In this document: positions 60,864 through 64,000 of the stretch, in pieces
Position numbering within the stretch: position 1 is the first letter of the stretch
How the letters are laid out: every line of letters starts with the position of its first letter
Assembly (NCBI RefSeq): GCF_003325375.1
Contig: NZ_CP030862.1
Span: forward strand, 4,405,501 to 4,469,500
Reading direction: 5' to 3'
Length of the DNA stretch: 64,000 nucleotides
From: Streptomyces globosus
Lineage (GTDB): Bacteria; Actinomycetota; Actinomycetes; Streptomycetales; Streptomycetaceae
Position numbers and translations under genes: made by a program
Notes under the pieces: model-generated
Database searches by the model: none
What the model was told of the DNA's origin: nothing
What the model saw: the letters and a program-made list of their open reading frames with translations, nothing else

Positions 60864-61541
60864 TCAGGAGGCGAACAGCCGGACCGGCCATGCGGCGTGG
60901 GCTTGCGCGGCGATCTCCAGCAGGGGCGAGGAGGCGGCGGGCAGGGCGCCGGGGCCTTCGGCCGGCGCGGCGCGGGCGGCCGCCTCCGCCCGGACGGCCA
61001 CGGCGTCGGCCTCGCCGGCGAGGCGCGCGAGCACGCCGCTCGCCTCGAACGGGTCCAGGCCGAGGAGCCGCACCGTCGCGGTCGCCGGCCCGCTGATGCT
61101 CTCGTACGCCGCCACCTGCGCGGCCTCGGCGGGCCCGAGCCCGGCCGCCCGGGCGGTGGCGCCCAGGACGACCGGCTGGTGGGCGCCGCGCGGGAACGCC
61201 GCGGCCAGCGCGTCGAGTTCGGGGCAGGGCCAGGTGGTGCGGGCGGCGCGCAGGAGCTGCCGGCCGAGGCGGCGGGCCGCGGTGCGCAGGGCGGGCGCGG
61301 GGGTGCGGGCGTCGGCGGCCGCGTCGAGGAGGGCGGTGTCGAGGCCGAGGGCGGCGGCCGCGGCGAGGGCGGCGGAGGTGAGCCCGGCCGTGTGCAGGCG
61401 GCCGCGGCAGAAGTCCTCCAGGGAGGCGGCGTCGCGGATGCGGCCCGCCTTGCAGGCGGCCTCGGCCCCGCCGGAGTGGGCGTGCCCTCCGGCGGGGAAG
61501 CGGCCGTCGGCGAGGACGAGCAGGGCTGCGGGGCCGCCCAT
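60864..61541 (-). CDS. ureF: urease accessory protein UreF
   Basis: The 225-residue helical protein has ADGRFPAGGHAHSGGAE near the N-terminus and conserved QPVVLGATARAAGL and AAYESISGPATATVRLLGLDPFE in the middle, as in UreF. It controls UreG GTPase timing. The ATG shares a base with the ureC stop (TGATG). Confidence 0.9.
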   Translation of the reverse strand: MGGPAALLVLADGRFPAGGHAHSGGAEAACKAGRIRDAASLEDFCRGRLHTAGLTSAALAAAAALGLDTALLDAAADARTPAPALRTAARRLGRQLLRAARTTWPCPELDALAAAFPRGAHQPVVLGATARAAGLGPAEAAQVAAYESISGPATATVRLLGLDPFEASGVLARLAGEADAVAVRAEAAARAAPAEGPGALPAASSPLLEIAAQAHAAWPVRLFAS

Positions 61542-63262
61542 CAGAAGAGGAAGTACCGCTGGGCCATGGGCAGCTCCGCCACGGGCGCCGGTTCGACGGC
61601 CTCGCCGTCGATCGTGACGGTGAAGGTGTCGGCGTCGACCTCGACGCGCGGCAGGGCGTCGTTGTTCCGCATGTCGGCCTTGCCGGTCTTGCGGGTGCTG
61701 TCGATGGCCGCGAAGCGCTTGCCGAGGCCGAGCCGCTCGGGCAGGCGGTCGTCGAGGGCGGCCTGCGCCGTGAAGTTGAGGGAGTTCAGGGCGGGGGCGC
61801 GGCCGCGGGCGCCGTACATGGGGCGCGGCAGCACGGGCTGCGGGGTGGGGATGGAGGCGTTGGCGTCGCCCATCTGCGCGTAGGCGATCTGGCCGCCCTT
61901 GATGACGGTGTCGGGCTTGACGCCGAAGAACGCGGGCCGCCACAGGACGAGGTCGGCGAGCTTCCCGGGCTCGACGGAGCCGACGTCGCGGGCGATGCCC
62001 TGGGCGATGGCCGGGTTGATCGTGTACTTGGCGACGTACCGGCGGGCGCGGTGGTTGTCGGCGGGGCCGTCGCCGGGGAGGAATCCGCGGCGCCGCTTCA
62101 TCACGTGCGCGGTCTGCCAGGTGCGCATCACGACCTCGCCGATGCGGCCCATGGCCTGCGAGTCCGAGGAGATGATCGAGATGGCTCCGAGGTCGTGCAG
62201 GACGTCCTCGGCGGCGATCGTCGAGGGCCGGATGCGGGACTCGGCGAAGGCCAGGTCCTCGGGGACGGCCGGGTTGAGGTGGTGGCAGACCATCAGCATG
62301 TCGAGGTGCTCCTCGACGGTGTTGGCGGTGTGCGGGCGGGTGGGGTTGGTGGAGCTGGGCAGCACGTACGGCTCGGAGACCACGGTGATGATGTCCGGTG
62401 CGTGCCCGCCGCCCGCTCCTTCGGTGTGGTAGGCGTGGACGGTACGTCCGGCGACGGCGGCGAGGGTGTCGGCGACGAAGCCGGCCTCGTTGAGGGTGTC
62501 GGTGTGCAGGGCGACCTGGGCGCCGGTCTCCTCGCAGACGCCGAGGCAGGTGTCGATGGCGGCGGGCGTGGCCCCCCAGTCCTCGTGGATCTTGAAGCCG
62601 ATCGCGCCGCCGCGCAGCTGTGCGTGCAGGGCCTCGCGGGAGGTGGTGTTGCCCTTGCCGAGCAGGCCGACGTTGACCGGGTACGCCTCCAGCGCGGCGA
62701 ACATCCGGGCGAGGTGCCAGGATCCGGGCGTGACCGTGGTGGCCTTGGTGCCCTCGGCCGGGCCGGTGCCGCCGCCGACGAGGGTGGTGACGCCGGAGGC
62801 GAGGGCCTCGTCGGCGAGGGTCGGGGAGATGAAGTGGACGTGGGCGTCGACGGCGCCCGCCGTGAGGATCCTGCCGTTGCCGGCGATGACCTCCGTCTCG
62901 GGGCCGATGACGAGGGCCGGGTCGACGCCGTCCATGGTGTCCGGGTTGCCGGCCTTGCCGATGCCGCAGATCAGCCCGTCGCGGATGCCGATGTCGGCCT
63001 TGACGATCCCCCAGTGGTCCAGGACGACCGCGCCGGTGATCACGGTGTCGGGAGCGCCCTCGGCGCGCGTGGTGCGGGCCTGGCCCATGGACTCGCGGAT
63101 CACCTTGCCGCCGCCGAAGACCGCTTCGTCGCCGGAGCGTCCCGGTCCGCCCGCGAGGTCCTGCTCGATCTCGATGAACAGGTCGGTGTCGGCGAGCCGG
63201 ATCCGGTCGCCTGCGGTGGGTCCGAAGAGGTCCGCGTACGCGGCGCGCCCGAGCTCACCCAT
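61541..63262 (-). CDS. ureC: urease subunit alpha
   Basis: The 573-residue catalytic subunit hydrolyses urea to ammonia and carbamate. Nickel ligands are present: His141 and His143 (HVHF), carbamylated Lys224 (GFKIHEDWG), His253 (HTDTLNE), His in HTEGAGGGHAPD, and an Asp in the GKLADLVLW-containing C-terminal part. The flap residue MVCHHLN is present. The ATG lies inside the ureB gene end (8-base overlap). Confidence 0.97.
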   Translation of the reverse strand: MGELGRAAYADLFGPTAGDRIRLADTDLFIEIEQDLAGGPGRSGDEAVFGGGKVIRESMGQARTTRAEGAPDTVITGAVVLDHWGIVKADIGIRDGLICGIGKAGNPDTMDGVDPALVIGPETEVIAGNGRILTAGAVDAHVHFISPTLADEALASGVTTLVGGGTGPAEGTKATTVTPGSWHLARMFAALEAYPVNVGLLGKGNTTSREALHAQLRGGAIGFKIHEDWGATPAAIDTCLGVCEETGAQVALHTDTLNEAGFVADTLAAVAGRTVHAYHTEGAGGGHAPDIITVVSEPYVLPSSTNPTRPHTANTVEEHLDMLMVCHHLNPAVPEDLAFAESRIRPSTIAAEDVLHDLGAISIISSDSQAMGRIGEVVMRTWQTAHVMKRRRGFLPGDGPADNHRARRYVAKYTINPAIAQGIARDVGSVEPGKLADLVLWRPAFFGVKPDTVIKGGQIAYAQMGDANASIPTPQPVLPRPMYGARGRAPALNSLNFTAQAALDDRLPERLGLGKRFAAIDSTRKTGKADMRNNDALPRVEVDADTFTVTIDGEAVEPAPVAELPMAQRYFLF

Positions 63263-63566
63263 CGAGCGGCCCCCCGGTCTCCCCGCGCAGTCCGGGCACG
63301 GTGCGCAGTCCGCCGAGGGGGACGAGGCCCACCTCGACGGGGATGCCGGGCTCGAAGCGGACGGCGGTGCCGGCGGGCACGTCGAGGCGGAGTCCGCGGG
63401 CGGCCGTACGGTCAAAGCGCAGGCCCGGGTTGGCCTCGGCGAAGTGGTAGTGGGATCCGACCTGGACGGGCCGGTCGGCGGCGTTGAGGACGGTGAGGCG
63501 GGTGACGGGGCGGCCTTCGTTGAAGAGGACCGGGCCGCCGCCGTGGACGGTCTCGCCGGGGATCAC
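63255..63566 (-). CDS. ureB: urease subunit beta
   Basis: The 103-residue protein has the UreB signature: MIPGE at the start, RPVQVGSHYHFAEANPGLRFDR (32-53), GLRLDVPAGTAVRFEPG and VGLVPLGGLRTV. It forms the (alpha-beta-gamma)3 enzyme with UreA and UreC. It overlaps ureC by eight bases and follows ureA by 13. Confidence 0.95.
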   Translation of the reverse strand: MIPGETVHGGGPVLFNEGRPVTRLTVLNAADRPVQVGSHYHFAEANPGLRFDRTAARGLRLDVPAGTAVRFEPGIPVEVGLVPLGGLRTVPGLRGETGGPLDG

Positions 63567-63579
63567 GCTGCGGCTCCTC

Positions 63580-63882
63580 TCAGACGATCGGATCGTGGAC
63601 GGTGACGAGCTTGGTGCCGTCCGGGAAGGTCGCCTCGACCTGGACGTCGGGGATCATCTCGGGGATGCCTGCCATGACGTCGGCGCGGCCGAGGACGGTC
63701 CGGCCGGAGGCCATCAGCTCGGCCACGGTCCGCCCGTCGCGGGCCCCTTCGAGGACGTGCGCGGTGATCAGCGCGACCGCCTCGGGGTGGTTGAGGAGCA
63801 CGCCGCGCGCCCTGCGCCGCGCGGCCACGTCGGCGGCCACGTGGATGAGCAGCCTCTCCTGCTCGTGGGGGGTCAGGTGCAT
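63580..63882 (-). CDS. ureA: urease subunit gamma
   Basis: The 100-residue protein shows MHLTPHEQERLLIHVAADVA, LNHPEAVALI, GRTVAELM and VMAGIPEMIPDVQVEATFPDGTKLVTVHDPI, diagnostic for UreA. It is the first gene of a tight ureABCFGD operon; ureE is absent, as in many actinomycetes. The ribosome site before the ATG is weak. Confidence 0.96.
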   Translation of the reverse strand: MHLTPHEQERLLIHVAADVAARRRARGVLLNHPEAVALITAHVLEGARDGRTVAELMASGRTVLGRADVMAGIPEMIPDVQVEATFPDGTKLVTVHDPIV

Positions 63883-64000
63883 GCGTCATCACCAGGTTTC
63901 CGGGACGGGGCGGGCGGCGCGGAGGAGCGCGGCCGGAGGGCGGTCCACGCTAGGGCGCGCGTTTTACCGCTGCGTTAACGCATGTTTCGGGCGGGTGCCC
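63883..64000. promoter_or_regulatory. ure operon promoter region with a 12-bp palindrome
   Basis: TGCGTTAACGCA at 63971-63982 is a perfect palindrome, 89 bases upstream of ureA. On the minus strand it sits in CGAAAC...GTTAAC...GTAAAAC text. The GAAAC and GTTAAC elements recall parts of the GlnR site, but spacing does not fit the full consensus. A TAGCGT -10-like hexamer follows at about 63945-63950. Confidence 0.4.

Overview
The window is very GC-rich, uses the third-codon-position G/C bias, GTG starts and GTGA/ATGA gene overlaps of a high-GC actinomycete, and carries gene families typical of Streptomyces (PAS-GAF-SpoIIE-HATPase phosphatase, soluble PknB-like kinase, CtaG-like protein, DUF5999, DUF6777, actinobacterial MurT/GatD). 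It reads as a chromosomal segment of a Streptomyces or close relative. I see no tRNA, rRNA, CRISPR array, intact insertion sequence or phage.

Layout. 0-4.6 kb: a sugar phosphate cyclase of the 2-epi-5-epi-valiolone synthase (EEVS) type plus an SDR, divergent from an XRE regulator, which runs head-on into an ImmA/IrrE metallopeptidase plus multi-pass membrane protein pair. 4.9-9.6 kb: DUF6777 protein with a probable frameshift, a large sensor phosphatase and a solitary LuxR-type HTH. 9.6-11.8 kb: Ser/Thr kinase and two secreted glycine-rich proteins. 12-15.1 kb: methyltransferase, CDGSH protein, haem-oxygenase-like diiron oxidase and zinc alcohol dehydrogenase. 15.1-16.5 kb: a damaged stretch holding an N-terminally eroded dehydrogenase, a TetR C-terminal remnant and half a CBS protein. 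17-21.7 kb: amino-acid permease, EF-hand protein, V8-like protease, glyoxalase-fold protein. 22-24.4 kb: cysteine-synthase-like enzyme and MFS exporter. 24.4-28.1 kb: TetR, MMPL transporter and DUF2993 protein with twin operators. 28.2-32.7 kb: GAPDH with N-terminal extension, Lrp regulator, EamA transporter and aminotransferase. 33-39 kb: secreted amidohydrolase/discoidin protein, TetR, VWA protein with a partner, DUF2278 protein. 39-44.1 kb: five-gene NikABCDE-type ABC importer with a Nur-box-like site. 44.4-49.3 kb: FnIII lipoprotein coupled to an NB-ARC/TPR protein, a 30-residue peptide next to DUF5999, SRPBCC and zinc-ribbon membrane proteins. 49.3-57.5 kb: acyl-CoA dehydrogenase/TetR, peptide deformylase, murT-gatD, pfkA, CtaG-like protein, acyltransferase. 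57.5-64 kb: secreted alpha/beta hydrolase, then ureABCFGD.

How parts may cooperate. The Ni importer and urease operon would form a supply-and-use pair for nickel. MurT and GatD together amidate lipid II. The EEVS-SDR/XRE/ImmA/membrane block and the methyltransferase-CDGSH-diiron oxidase trio are the best candidates for undescribed biology. Functional statements rest on motifs and remembered family features; no database search was run.
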